Of a DNA stretch of 64,000 bases, positions 9,001 through 17,341 are shown in pieces; the stretch's first letter is position 1; each line of letters starts with the position of its first letter. Position numbers and translations under genes: made by a program. The notes under the pieces are model-generated. The model was not told the origin of the DNA and searched no databases. It was given only the letters and a program-made list of their open reading frames with translations. The DNA comes from Ensifer aridi (GTDB taxonomy: Bacteria > Pseudomonadota > Alphaproteobacteria > Rhizobiales > Rhizobiaceae), in the NCBI RefSeq assembly GCF_002078505.1, contig NZ_LUAV01000016.1, positions 21,354 to 85,353 of the forward strand. Reading direction: 5' to 3'.

Positions 9001-12000
9001 CAACAAGAATCGACACGCCCGTCGCGGTCTCGGGCAAGCTCGAGACCGGCGGCAATGGCAGCGTGAAGTTGAGCGCTCTCGAGGTCAAATCTGGCACCCT
9101 CGACGCCACGGGCTCGGCTACACTTGCCGAGGGGCAACTGACGGCCGACGTCAATGGCACGATGCCGGATCTTGGCAAGCTGCTTGCCGAAGCGGAAGGC
9201 CAGGTTGATTTCCAAGCCGGCATCTCCGGACCGCTGGACGCGCTCGTCGTCAACGGGGAATTGACCTCCGGCGGCGCCGTCCTTGCCGGCCGTTCACTGA
9301 CGGACCTGACGGTCACCGCCGATGCGACGGTCAGACCAGGCAACCCGCAGGCAAGGCTCACCGCCACGGGCACCCTCGACGGGCAGGCGATCGACGTTCG
9401 CGCCGACGTGGTCTCGGAAGATGGGCGCACGTCCATTCCGGCGCTCGAAGCGAAAATCGGCAACAATCGCCTGACGGGCACGCTCGATCTGACGACTGAC
9501 TTCAAGCCTAACGGACAGATCGATTTCACCCTGCCCGACCTCGGCCTCATCGCTGCCATGGCCGGTCAGCAGGCCTCTGGCGATCTTGCCGGTTCGGCGA
9601 CGCTGCAGACGGTGAGCGGCGTTACGTCGGCTGTGATCAAAGCCAATGGCAGCAGTATTCACCGTGGCGAGCTGGCAATCGCGAAGCCCGAGGTCGACCT
9701 CGCGATCGCGGACATCGCGAAACTCGCAATCAACGGGGCGATCAGGGCGGAGAGCGTCGCACAAGGGGAAAACCGCGTATCGGATGTCAACGTCGCTTTC
9801 GACCAGCAGGCGGGAGAGACCCACTTTTCCGCGAAAAGCCTCTATGACGGCGCGCCACTGACTGCGACTGGCGAACTGACGAGCAATGCCGGCCGCACCG
9901 AGGTTCGCCTCGCCTCCTTCTCGGCCGCGCCCAGGCGCGTGCCGCTCGAGCTCGCCGGGCCGACGGTGGTCGCGGTCGAAAACGGTATCGCTCGCCTCGA
10001 CGATCTGACCATCCGGGTCTCGACGGGCACAGTAGCCGTTTCTGGAACCGCCGGCGACCGGCTTGACCTGTCGGCGAGCATAAACGGCCTGCCGGCCGTG
10101 CTGCTCAATACGCTGGCACCGACCCTCGGCGCGGAAGGCGCCGTTGCCGGCACTGTCGATATCGACGGAGAAACGCAGGCGCCGGTGGTCGCATACGATC
10201 TTGCCTGGAGCGGCGCATCCGTGTCCTCGCTGCGATCCGCCGGCATTGCCACGCAGGACCTGACCGCGAAGGGCACGGTCACTGTCACGGAAGCGGCGAT
10301 CCGTTTCGATCCGACGGCGATCGAGAGCCCAGGCTTCCGCGGCAATCTCACCGGCAGCCTCGCCCGCGCCGAGCAGACCGCGACGGCAAGCTTCGAGCTG
10401 CAGGCCGAACCGCGCGTGCTGCCGGCTGGCTTAGCAACAAGGTTCGACACGCCGGTTACCGTCTCGGGCGACATCAAGACCGGCGGCGACGGCAGCGTCA
10501 GACTGAGCACTCTCGAGGTCCGGTCCGGGACCGTCAATGCCAGCGGTTCGGCGGGCATCGCCGAAGGCCGGGTGACGGCCAATGTCGAGGGCACGCTGCC
10601 CGCGCTCGGCAAGCTGCTTGCCGACGCGGAAGGAAAGGCTGCCTTCAACGCCGACATCTCCGGTCCGCCGGACGCTCTCGCCGTCAAGGGAGAGCTGACC
10701 TCCAGCGGCGCAATGCTTGCCGGCCGCTCGCTGACGGACCTCACGATCACGGCCGATGCAACGGTCACCCCGGGCAGCCCGCAGGCGAAGCTCACCGCGA
10801 GCGGCGGCCTCGACGGTCAGCCGATCGACGTCAGGGCGGAGGTGGTTTCCAAGGACGGCCGCACGTCGATTCCCACCCTCGAAGCGAAGGTCGGCGACAA
10901 CCGGCTGACGGGCGTGCTCGATCTGACGGCGGACCTCAAGCCGAACGGCACCATCGATTTCAACCTGCCCGATCTCGGACTGGTCGCCGCGCTGGCCGGG
11001 CAGAGGGCCTCTGGCGACCTTTCCGGCTCGGCGACGGTCCGCACTGCAAACGGGATCACGTCCGTTACGCTGAAGGCGAGCGGCAGCGGCATCAAACGCG
11101 ACGCGCTGACGATCGCCAGGCCGGTCGCGGACATTAGCATCGCCGACATCGCCTCTCTGGCAATCCGAGGCAGCGTCAGGGCGGAGAGCGTCGCCCAGGG
11201 GCAAAATCGCGTCTCCAACGTCAATCTCACCTTCGAGCAGCAAGGCGGCCGGACCGGCTTCGCGGTCGATGGCCGCTTTGACGGCGCCCCGTTGGCGGCG
11301 AAGGGCGACATGGTGAGCCAAGGCGGCCGCACGGAAATCCGCCTCGCCTCCTTCACGGCGGCGCCGAGGAAGCTCCCGCTGAAGCTCGCCAAGCCGACGG
11401 TCGTCGCCATCGAAAACGGCGCCGTGCGTCTCGGCGACCTGACCATTCAAGCGTCGAAAGGCGCAATCGCGGTCACCGGAACCGCAGGCCCCTCGCTCGA
11501 TATTTCGGCCAAGCTCAACGCGCTGCCCGCCGCGTTGATCAACACCTTCGCGCCGGCGCTCGGCGCTGAAGGCGCGATCAACGGTACCGTCGAAGTGAGT
11601 GGAACCGCGGCTGCCCCGGTCGTCGACTACGATCTTAGATGGAACGCCGCGTCGGTGGCGGCGGCGCGCGGTGCCGGCGTGTCGGCGCTTGAGGTCTCGG
11701 CGAAGGGCCGATACGCCAACAACCGGGTTACCGTCGACGTCACGGTATCGGGTCCGGGCGATCTCTCCTTCCGGGGAGGCGGCCATGTCGATATCGGCGG
11801 CAATATGCCGATGTCGATGAAATTCGCCGGCGACGTGCCCTTCGGCCTCCTCGCCAATACTTTGGCGGAACAGGGCTTCACACTCACCGGATCGGCCAGG
11901 GTCGATCTCTCGCTCACCGGGTCGGCCCGGGCGCCGCAGATTACCGGTACCGTATCGACCAGCGGCGGCCGGCTCGTCGATGTACGGCGCAATCTCGCCC

Positions 12001-13115
12001 TGAACAATCTTGCAGCCAATATCGCGCTCGACGGACGTCAGGCGAGGATTTCGAGGCTCTCGGCCAATCTCGCGACCGGCGGATCGATCGAGGCGAGCGG
12101 GACGATCGGCATCGCCGCCGGGTCCGGCTTCCCGGCGGATCTCAGGATTCGCCTCAACAATGCCACCTATGTCGACGGCACATTGTTTACGGCAAATCTG
12201 GCCGGCGACCTGACGCTCAAAGGTCAGCTCGTCGCCACGCCCGTGCTGGGCGGTCGGGTGACGATCCGCCGGGCGGCGATCACCATTCCGGAAAGATTGC
12301 CGGCCTCGCTCTCGGCCATCGACATCGAGCATAGGAACGCCCCGCCCCAGGTACGGCGGATGGCAAGAGACCTCCGCAGGGACACCTCGGCCGGTGCAGG
12401 GGTCGAGGCCCGCGGCGTCATCGCCTTCGATCTCGCGGTCCGTTCGCCGGGACAGTTTTTCGTGCGCGGCCGCGGCATCGACGCCGAGCTTGGCGGCGAC
12501 CTGACGATTCGCGGCACGGCCGCTCAACCGGTCGTTTCCGGCGACTTCGACATGCGGCGCGGGCGCCTCGAAATCCTCGGCAAGCGGCTGACCTTCACCG
12601 AAGGCCATATCGGCTTCGGCGGCGATCTCATCCCGACGCTCGACCTAGACGCGACCTCGAGCGCCGGTTCGACGACGATCACCGTCAACATCGCCGGTCC
12701 TGCCAACAATCCGACGGTAACCTTCTCCTCCTCTCCGGCGTTACCGCAGGACGAGATCCTGGCGCAGTTGATCTTCAACCGGTCTCTCAACAACCTGTCG
12801 GCCTTCCAGATCGCCCAGCTCGCCTCCGCGGTCGGCCAGCTCGCCGGCGGCGGCTCCACCTCGCTGCTCGACGGCCTGCGCAACAAGCTCGGCGTCGACG
12901 ATCTGGACATCACGACCGACGAAAGCGGCGGCGCGCAACTGCGCGCCGGCAAATACCTCAACGACCGGACCTATCTCGAATTGCAGCAAGGCTCCGATTC
13001 GGCCTCCAGCAAGGCAATCATCAATCTCGATGTCGGCCGGGGCGTGAAGCTGAAGGGCGAAGCGGCCGGCGACGGCTCGGCCGCCGGCGGCATTTTCTTC
13101 GAGAGGGAATACTAG
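6066..13115 (+). CDS. tamB: Translocation and assembly module TamB, giant form with internal tandem repeats
   Basis: A 2349-aa AsmA-like/TamB protein. One N-terminal membrane anchor (about residues 12-36) is followed by a very long beta-rich, Ala/Gly/Thr-rich periplasmic region. The C-terminal DUF490/TamB domain (about 1990-2349, ending FFEREY) docks to the TamA barrel. TamB proteins form a hydrophobic groove spanning the periplasm. E. coli TamB has about 1260 residues. The extra length here comes from three in-frame 478-residue tandem units between nt 7437 and 11738; removing two units gives about 1393 residues, close to the family norm. The ATG at 6066 follows ATAGGAC. The tamA-tamB pairing supports the assignment. 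Confidence 0.95.
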   Translation: MNQVIGTLRSALRYFFAVLGTVLVALLLLVAFLGFTVPGARVVAWAIEKYAGTPDQIVRIQDPGPLLTGDFTAGTVTLFDGEGIYAEVRDLSVDWSPAELLSLRFDASKVSAGSVRLERLPIPSTETKEVRSTLALPVDLKIDAFDVSEIMIGKQIAGQDHFLTAKGKVNATNSSIALAVDAAERDRPDARAVADLVFNPAGNQLKLDAQVSEPTGGLLAKLMRLPGEPAVNITLSGDGPLSDWTGSGTASLDGGEILRLDGRHVLAQDGMHNLAVSGGGALAALMPAAFKPLFEGTTSIDLTAAFDGKSRIRIDAGKLSTGALTLNASGTVDSRGENNLQASVTGTSGPFDFRWPLKNGELQARINAANLSLIGDGQSAIVDIAADVPSVSLPQGNLTAIRLSAQSDAFNLETRSGPLKTTVDIGDTRFASADLQRAIRAPMKLDGTMTVAPDDIRFDPLTIESASIGGSITGNLDRTDASLEAAFKLFAVPDVLPPPLADKFDKTIELSGNVATEEDGTVRLSGLDIKSETVQASGSLALSGETLTADIQGTIPEIGRLVDEARGAVAFHTTASGPVNKLGVKADISSSSVTLAGRTLSDLKIGAYATATPDSPEAKLTATGALNGQAIDMRADVVSKDGRTSVPALEAKIGGNTLTGAIELTADFRPNGRINFRLPELGLLTAMAGEQASGDLAGTATVQTADGITSVAIKANGGGIQRGALAAARPEIDVDIADVANPAVRGAIRAESLSQGANRISDVKLAFDQQAGRTNFSADGLYDGAPLTATGELTSNAGRTELRLVSASAAPRRLPLELAEPAVIAIENGVARLEGLAIRASTGTVAVSGTAGDTLDLAASLNDLPAVLLNNFAPALGAEGIVDGTIDVDGEAAAPLIEYGLAWRGASVSSLRSAGIAAQDLTARGTVAVTETEIRFDPMAISSAGFRGSVSGSLSRAEGTAAANFRFEAEPGLLPRGLATRIDTPVAVSGKLETGGNGSVKLSALEVKSGTLDATGSATLAEGQLTADVNGTMPDLGKLLAEAEGQVDFQAGISGPLDALVVNGELTSGGAVLAGRSLTDLTVTADATVRPGNPQARLTATGTLDGQAIDVRADVVSEDGRTSIPALEAKIGNNRLTGTLDLTTDFKPNGQIDFTLPDLGLIAAMAGQQASGDLAGSATLQTVSGVTSAVIKANGSSIHRGELAIAKPEVDLAIADIAKLAINGAIRAESVAQGENRVSDVNVAFDQQAGETHFSAKSLYDGAPLTATGELTSNAGRTEVRLASFSAAPRRVPLELAGPTVVAVENGIARLDDLTIRVSTGTVAVSGTAGDRLDLSASINGLPAVLLNTLAPTLGAEGAVAGTVDIDGETQAPVVAYDLAWSGASVSSLRSAGIATQDLTAKGTVTVTEAAIRFDPTAIESPGFRGNLTGSLARAEQTATASFELQAEPRVLPAGLATRFDTPVTVSGDIKTGGDGSVRLSTLEVRSGTVNASGSAGIAEGRVTANVEGTLPALGKLLADAEGKAAFNADISGPPDALAVKGELTSSGAMLAGRSLTDLTITADATVTPGSPQAKLTASGGLDGQPIDVRAEVVSKDGRTSIPTLEAKVGDNRLTGVLDLTADLKPNGTIDFNLPDLGLVAALAGQRASGDLSGSATVRTANGITSVTLKASGSGIKRDALTIARPVADISIADIASLAIRGSVRAESVAQGQNRVSNVNLTFEQQGGRTGFAVDGRFDGAPLAAKGDMVSQGGRTEIRLASFTAAPRKLPLKLAKPTVVAIENGAVRLGDLTIQASKGAIAVTGTAGPSLDISAKLNALPAALINTFAPALGAEGAINGTVEVSGTAAAPVVDYDLRWNAASVAAARGAGVSALEVSAKGRYANNRVTVDVTVSGPGDLSFRGGGHVDIGGNMPMSMKFAGDVPFGLLANTLAEQGFTLTGSARVDLSLTGSARAPQITGTVSTSGGRLVDVRRNLALNNLAANIALDGRQARISRLSANLATGGSIEASGTIGIAAGSGFPADLRIRLNNATYVDGTLFTANLAGDLTLKGQLVATPVLGGRVTIRRAAITIPERLPASLSAIDIEHRNAPPQVRRMARDLRRDTSAGAGVEARGVIAFDLAVRSPGQFFVRGRGIDAELGGDLTIRGTAAQPVVSGDFDMRRGRLEILGKRLTFTEGHIGFGGDLIPTLDLDATSSAGSTTITVNIAGPANNPTVTFSSSPALPQDEILAQLIFNRSLNNLSAFQIAQLASAVGQLAGGGSTSLLDGLRNKLGVDDLDITTDESGGAQLRAGKYLNDRTYLELQQGSDSASSKAIINLDVGRGVKLKGEAAGDGSAAGGIFFEREY
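7437..11738 (+). repeat. Three tandem 1434-bp units inside tamB
   Basis: Landmarks recur at exactly 1434 bp (478 codons). The FDP codons occur at 7437, 8871 and 10305. The LTATG/LTASG motif occurs at 7920, 9354 and 10788. The RGALA-type motif region lies at 8223, 9657 and 11091. Units are therefore 7437-8870, 8871-10304 and 10305-11738. The copies are diverged at the nucleotide level but keep the period with no visible indel at these landmarks, so the duplication is old and in frame. Confidence 0.9.
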
Positions 13116-13156
13116 GTTTCTCGCCACTGAAGAAGGTCAAGGCGCTAAGCCAAGCG

Positions 13157-13942
13157 ATGCAAGTGCAAGACACCGATCTGCCACCCGGTTTCCGTCTGCA
13201 GTTGTCAGGCTACAGCTTCGAACGGGATACGCTTGGCCGCTCGGCCTCGACCGTGGTGCTGCTCGAGTCCGACAATCGCCCTCGCCTGATCCTGAAACAT
13301 GAAAAGGCGGGACGGTTTTCGGAACTGAACGACGAGGCGGCGCGCCTGCGATGGCTTGCCCGACAGGGCATCCCTTGTCCGACGGTTCTCGGCAGCGCGG
13401 ATCACGAAGGGCAGAGCTGGCTCTTGCTGCAAGCAGTCGAGGGTATCGACCTTGCCTCTTCCCCGCTGCCGCCTGCCGAGCGCATAGCAATCCTCGCCGA
13501 TGGCCTCCGCCGGCTGCATCAGCTCGACCCGGCGGCCTGCCCTTTCGACCGTCGACTGAAGACGAGCATCGCTGCCGCAAGGGCGCGGATGGAGGCGGGC
13601 CTCGTCGACGAGAGCGATTTCGACGACGAGCGGGAAGGCAGGGCAGCGAGTGAACTCTTCGGCGAGGTCCTATCGCTCAAGCCGAAAGACGAGCGATTGG
13701 TCGTTGCTCACGGCGACGCCTGTCTACCCAACATCATCGCGGCGGGCGGCCGATTCGCCGGCTTTATCGATTGCGGCCGACTGGGCGTCGCCGATCTCCA
13801 CCAGGACATTGCCTTAGCCTGCCGCAGCATCGCCTACAATGTGGGAGAGGAATGGGTGTCGCCCTTCCTCGCCCAATATGGTCTTCAGAGCGCCGATCAG
13901 GAGAAACTCTCCTTCTATTGCCTGCTGGATGAGTTTTTCTGA
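13157..13942 (+). CDS. Chromosomal APH(3')-like aminoglycoside phosphotransferase
   Basis: A 261-aa kinase of the usual APH(3') length. It carries the Brenner motif HGDACLPN (catalytic Asp), the metal-binding [11 protein letters not shown] segment and the family C-terminal LLDEFF. The N-lobe keeps the ATP-binding lysine (LILKHEK). These segments closely resemble the APH(3')-II group, so phosphorylation of kanamycin/neomycin-type substrates is plausible. Base composition matches its neighbours and no mobile element is adjacent, so it looks like a resident gene whose natural substrate may differ. It starts 41 nt after tamB; the ribosome site is weak (AAGG), and co-transcription with tamB is possible. 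Confidence 0.9.
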   Translation: MQVQDTDLPPGFRLQLSGYSFERDTLGRSASTVVLLESDNRPRLILKHEKAGRFSELNDEAARLRWLARQGIPCPTVLGSADHEGQSWLLLQAVEGIDLASSPLPPAERIAILADGLRRLHQLDPAACPFDRRLKTSIAAARARMEAGLVDESDFDDEREGRAASELFGEVLSLKPKDERLVVAHGDACLPNIIAAGGRFAGFIDCGRLGVADLHQDIALACRSIAYNVGEEWVSPFLAQYGLQSADQEKLSFYCLLDEFF

Positions 13943-14046
13943 AGGGGGCGAAAAAGCGCGAGCAATTCGGGAGGAAGACCCCTCCCCGCGAGGGGCCACG
14001 AGAGCCGACAGGGAGAGGGAGCTTGATTCAGCACGAAGCTCGCCGG

Positions 14047-14526
14047 TCACGCGGCATTCCGGTCGACGCCGAACGCATCCAAGGTCTCGCTCTCGTCAAG
14101 CGCCGTGAACAGCGCCCAGATGTGGCCGAAAGGATCGATGAGCGCACCGACGCGATCTCCGGTCGGCAGCGTTTCGGCGGCATTGCGCAGGCTTGCGCCG
14201 GCGCCCATCGCCCGTTCGATGACGCGATCCACGTCATTGACGTGAAGCTCGAGGATCGCCGCAGTCGTGCCGAGCGCGTGCGGCGACCGCGGGCCGCCGA
14301 GCCTCGGTTCGGCATCCCGGCGGGGGTTGGCTCCGGCCACGCGGAAGACGGAGTCGCCGATGGAGAGATCGGCGCTCGTCAGGATACCGCGCCACTCATG
14401 GCGCTGGAGAAGCTCGGCGCCGAAAACGTCGCGATAAAAGGCGATTGCCCGCTCCTCGTCCCCATGCCTGACGAACAGCTTTATGCAGATCTGCCGCACT
14501 GTCGGACCGCCGGAATAAATGGCCAT
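14047..14526 (-). CDS. VOC/glyoxalase-superfamily protein (PhnB-like)
   Basis: A 159-aa protein with a glyoxalase/bleomycin-resistance (VOC) fold. There are two beta-alpha-beta-beta-beta modules, with typical features such as AIAFYRDVFGAEL near the N-terminus and the closing DPFGHIWAL motif. Proteins of this kind act on or bind diverse small molecules through a metal site. The start at 14526 is chosen because the ATG is preceded by GGGAGG; the frame remains open 17 codons further. It is a monocistronic gene converging on the aph gene. The substrate is unknown. Confidence 0.85.
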   Translation of the reverse strand: MAIYSGGPTVRQICIKLFVRHGDEERAIAFYRDVFGAELLQRHEWRGILTSADLSIGDSVFRVAGANPRRDAEPRLGGPRSPHALGTTAAILELHVNDVDRVIERAMGAGASLRNAAETLPTGDRVGALIDPFGHIWALFTALDESETLDAFGVDRNAA

Positions 14527-14720
14527 GGCAACCTCCCTGGATCGCGATGATTTCGGGTCAGTGGAACCCTGGATCAAGACCGTGATCGTTCAAACAAATG
14601 AGAACGGGTGCGAGCGGACCGCGCCCTTCCTCACGCCTGTGTTTTTTCGCTGAGGTGGAGCATCTTACAGGATGCCCGGAACAAATCAAGAACAAACCGA
14701 TCGCGAACCCGGAAAAGTTG

Positions 14721-15155
14721 TTACGGCGCGCCGGCCATCTTGCTGGTCTTCAGCAGGATGTTCGTCTCGGTAACGGTGATGCCGTCGATCAGGCGGATCC
14801 GTCGCAAGGTCTCGTCGAAGCTCGCGAGATCGCGGTCCTCGAGCTCGGCGATGAAGTCCCATCGGCCATTGGTGCTGTGCAGCGCCCGCACCTGCGGCAA
14901 GCCGCGCAATTGCTCGGCGACGCGATCGGCCATCTTGCCGTGCACCTCGATCATGACGACGGCGCGGACGCCGGAGGCGGGGATTTCCGCCCCGGTTCGG
15001 ATCGTGAAAGCCGCGATCGTGCCGTTCGCCACCAGCCGGTCGATACGCGCGGCAACCGTCGCGCGCGAAACGCCGGTCATCGCCGAGAGCGTCGACACGG
15101 GCATGCGGGAATTTTGCCGGAGTGCGCTGATGAGCGCCTGATCGAGGTCGTCCAT
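14721..15155 (-). CDS. Lrp/AsnC-family regulator divergent from arginase
   Basis: A 144-aa feast/famine regulator. Residues 1-60 form the winged helix-turn-helix (MPVSTLSAMTGVSRATVAAR), and residues 65-144 form the RAM ligand-binding/oligomerisation domain. The ATG at 15155 gives the usual MDDLD start; a GTG three codons upstream is an alternative. It is divergently transcribed from arginase across a 138-nt intergenic region holding palindromic A/T-rich sites. In related Rhizobiales an Lrp-type regulator next to arginase activates it in response to arginine or ornithine, and I infer the same role here. Confidence 0.9.
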   Translation of the reverse strand: MDDLDQALISALRQNSRMPVSTLSAMTGVSRATVAARIDRLVANGTIAAFTIRTGAEIPASGVRAVVMIEVHGKMADRVAEQLRGLPQVRALHSTNGRWDFIAELEDRDLASFDETLRRIRLIDGITVTETNILLKTSKMAGAP

Positions 15156-15173
15156 GCTGATCACTTTGTCAAA

Positions 15174-15193
15174 GGCAAATTGCCAATGTGCAA
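15174..15193. promoter_or_regulatory. Candidate Lrp/AsnC operator between regulator and arginase
   Basis: Overlapping inverted repeats GGCAA-A-TTGCC (15174-15184) and TTGC-N6-GCAA (15180-15193) in an A/T-rich stretch just upstream of the regulator start and about 100 nt from arginase. Position and symmetry fit an Lrp-family site. Confidence 0.45.
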
Positions 15194-15293
15194 ATCATAG
15201 CCTTCCAATCGACAGTTTTCCATCTTTTTGCTGTCACGCTTTTTGCCGATAATTCGCTCGACTTCACGCAATCGAATAGAGGAAGAGGCGGAC

Positions 15294-16217
15294 ATGAAGA
15301 GCATCACGTTGATCGGTGCACCCATAGAGGAGGGTTCCGGCCGCCGCGGCGCCGCGATGGGGCCGGCGGCGCTCAGGATCGCTGGCATCGACACCGTGCT
15401 CGCCGAGCTCGGCCACACGATTCACGACGATGGTGACATTCGCCCGCTGCCGGCCCGCGACCTCGCCAATCACCCGGGCGCCAACAATCTGCAGACCGTC
15501 GCCGCCTTTGCCCGTGCGCTCAACGACGCCGTGCACGACACAGCACGCAGGGGGCATTTCCCCCTGATCCTTGGCGGCGACCACGCCCTTTCGATGGGCA
15601 GCGTCTCCGGCATGGCGCGCTATGCTCAGGAGGTTGGCCGGCCGCTTTTCGTCCTCTGGCTCGATGCGCATGCGGACTTCAATTCCCCGGTGACCTCGCC
15701 CTCCGGCAACATGCACGGCATGCCGGTCGCCTTCTTCTGTGGTGAAGCGGAATTCGCGCCCGTCCTCCCGAAGGATCGCCCGCTGGTCGACCCGAAGAGG
15801 GTCTATCAGGTCGGCATTCGTTCGGTCGACGAGCGCGAACGCGAGGAAATCGCCGAGCATGGCGTCAACGTCTATGACATGCGGGCGATCGATGAGATGG
15901 GCATGGCCCAGATCATGCGGAAGATCCTGGACGAGGTCCGCGTCTCCAACGGCCTTTTGCATGTCAGCCTCGACGTGGATTTCATCGATCCGGAGATCGC
16001 TCCGGGCGTCGGCACTACCGTGCCGGGCGGCGCGACCTTCCGTGAAGCGCACCTCATCATGGAGATGCTCTGCGACAGCGGCCTCGTCTCCTCGCTCGAT
16101 GTCGTCGAGCTTAATCCGTTCCTCGATGATCGCGGCAAGAGCGCACGCATCCTGGTGGAATTGACGGCGAGCCTCTTCGGCCGCCGCATCCTTGACCGCC
16201 CGACCCGCAGCGCCTGA
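15294..16217 (+). CDS. rocF: Arginase
   Basis: A 307-aa ureohydrolase that converts arginine to ornithine and urea in the cytoplasm, the first step of the arginase catabolic route. The dinuclear manganese ligand motifs are all present: GGDHALSMGS, WLDAHADFN and SLDVDFIDP. The ATG at 15294 follows AGGAAGAGG; the frame is open 22 codons upstream without a ribosome site. It is divergent from an Lrp/AsnC regulator that probably controls it. It is probably monocistronic; the next gene (cheW) is 270 nt away. Confidence 0.95.
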   Translation: MKSITLIGAPIEEGSGRRGAAMGPAALRIAGIDTVLAELGHTIHDDGDIRPLPARDLANHPGANNLQTVAAFARALNDAVHDTARRGHFPLILGGDHALSMGSVSGMARYAQEVGRPLFVLWLDAHADFNSPVTSPSGNMHGMPVAFFCGEAEFAPVLPKDRPLVDPKRVYQVGIRSVDEREREEIAEHGVNVYDMRAIDEMGMAQIMRKILDEVRVSNGLLHVSLDVDFIDPEIAPGVGTTVPGGATFREAHLIMEMLCDSGLVSSLDVVELNPFLDDRGKSARILVELTASLFGRRILDRPTRSA

Positions 16218-16389
16218 GAATGGGCGACGGCCGCGGTGGACGCGGTTGAAGAGACGCCAAGCGGAGGCAGTGGATGACCACGGTGCTCGCTTCCGCTTGG
16301 CCGCTTTCCCGCGCCCCTTTTCGTCCCCAGCAGCGGACGAAACGCCGCAAAAGCAAGTCTTAACGAATCCGGACTAGACTGGCCGTCCA

Positions 16390-16431
16390 AAGCGCAAAGC
16401 GGGATTTCCGCGCATGATGCGGCTTGCGCTT
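16390..16431. repeat. Imperfect inverted repeat between arginase and cheW
   Basis: AAGCGCAA (16390-16397) and TTGCGCTT (16424-16431) flank a GC-rich centre. It lies 57 nt before cheW. There is no T tract, so it is not a clear terminator; it may be a 5'-UTR or intergenic palindrome. The rest of 16218-16487 shows no gene. Confidence 0.4.
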
Positions 16432-16487
16432 CGCCGGATGTCGTCGGCGGATCACCACTCCCGACCGGAAAGCTGGAAGGACCTTCG

Positions 16488-16967
16488 ATGACAGGCACGC
16501 TGAGGACGGCCGCATTTGACGGCGAGACGCTCGAGATCATAGCGTTCCGCCTCCACGACCAGGAATTTTGCGTCAAGACGACGACGATCCGCGAGATCCG
16601 CGGCTGGGCTCCGTCAACGCCGATCCCGCACGCGCCGCCGGAGGTCATCGGCGTCATGAACCTGCGCGGCACGGTGATCCCGATCATCGACCTTGCCCAC
16701 AAGCTCGGCATGAAATCGACCGTCGCCAACGAGCGCAGCGCAATCGTCGTCGCCGAGGTCCACAACATGGTCATCGGCCTCGTCGTCGACCGCGTCTCCG
16801 ACATATTGACGGTGCAAGGCAGCCAGGTGCAGCCGGTGCCGGAAGTGACCGCCTCCTTCGACAAGAGCTTCGCGGAAGGCATCATCGCCAACGAGTCGGG
16901 CATGATCTGCTTCCTCAATCTCGCTCGCATGTTCAAGGAACGCGAGACGGAAGAGCTTGCCGCTTAG
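16488..16967 (+). CDS. cheW: Orphan chemotaxis coupling protein CheW
   Basis: A 159-aa CheW-domain protein, the adaptor that links methyl-accepting receptors to the CheA kinase. The two five-stranded barrels are recognisable. Conserved elements include VMNLRGTVIPIIDL (strand with the NLRG motif) and GLVVDRVSDIL. The ATG follows GGAAGGA at good spacing. No other chemotaxis gene is nearby, so it is an extra CheW outside the main che operon, as known for S. meliloti. Its partner receptor or kinase cannot be inferred here. Confidence 0.93.
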   Translation: MTGTLRTAAFDGETLEIIAFRLHDQEFCVKTTTIREIRGWAPSTPIPHAPPEVIGVMNLRGTVIPIIDLAHKLGMKSTVANERSAIVVAEVHNMVIGLVVDRVSDILTVQGSQVQPVPEVTASFDKSFAEGIIANESGMICFLNLARMFKERETEELAA

Positions 16968-17010
16968 CTGCCGATTCCACACGCCAGGATAGTCAAAGAG
17001 GCCCCTCCCC

Positions 17011-17051
17011 AACCCCTTTTATCTGCCGCTTAGCGGCAGATACAAGGGGTT
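17011..17051. repeat. Hairpin between cheW and fdsD
   Basis: A long imperfect stem: AACCCCTT...AAGGGGTT outside and ATCTGCCGCT/AGCGGCAGAT inside. It sits between the convergent cheW and fdsD genes and could end transcription from both sides, though neither strand has a long T tract. Confidence 0.55.
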
Positions 17052-17079
17052 CCTTTCACGCAGCAAATCGATCGCTGGA

Positions 17080-17310
17080 CTAAGCCGCCTCCGGCTTCCG
17101 AATCTTCGCGGCCGCCTCGATCACCAGCGGGTTCAGCCCCTCCCCGCCGGCCTCGATATGCTCGAACAGCTTACGGCGCATGCGCCGCTCCCAATATTTG
17201 TTGATGTGCGTCGCGACCCCCTGCGCCGCCTCCTGCGCGGGCTGGCTCTGGAAGAAGGTGGCAATCTGGTTCGCCATATAGATAAGCTTGGCGTTGGTGT
17301 TTTCAGACAT
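17080..17310 (-). CDS. fdsD: NAD-dependent formate dehydrogenase delta subunit
   Basis: A 76-aa FdsD-family protein with the typical start (KLIYMANQIATFFQ) and the conserved segment HINKYWERRMR. FdsD is the small accessory subunit of the soluble cytoplasmic molybdenum formate dehydrogenase FdsABG and helps cofactor insertion or stability. It is the last gene of the fds operon, 31 nt after fdhD. Confidence 0.95.
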   Translation of the reverse strand: MSENTNAKLIYMANQIATFFQSQPAQEAAQGVATHINKYWERRMRRKLFEHIEAGGEGLNPLVIEAAAKIRKPEAA

Positions 17311-17341
17311 TCGGCAACTGCTCCGCTTCTCTTAAAATCGA

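Noticed and set aside
7437..11738. Assembly duplication as explanation of the tamB repeats
   Set aside because: The three units differ throughout at the nucleotide level while keeping the reading frame, which a misassembly would not produce.
10431..12608. A 725-codon minus-strand frame inside tamB
   Set aside because: Shadow of the tamB repeats on the opposite strand; no start signal and no domain.
13157..13942. Recently acquired resistance gene
   Set aside because: Codon use and GC match tamB and other neighbours and there is no insertion sequence or integron part.
17011..17051. tRNA or small structured RNA gene between cheW and fdsD
   Set aside because: It is a simple two-arm hairpin without cloverleaf features; better read as a convergent terminator-like repeat.
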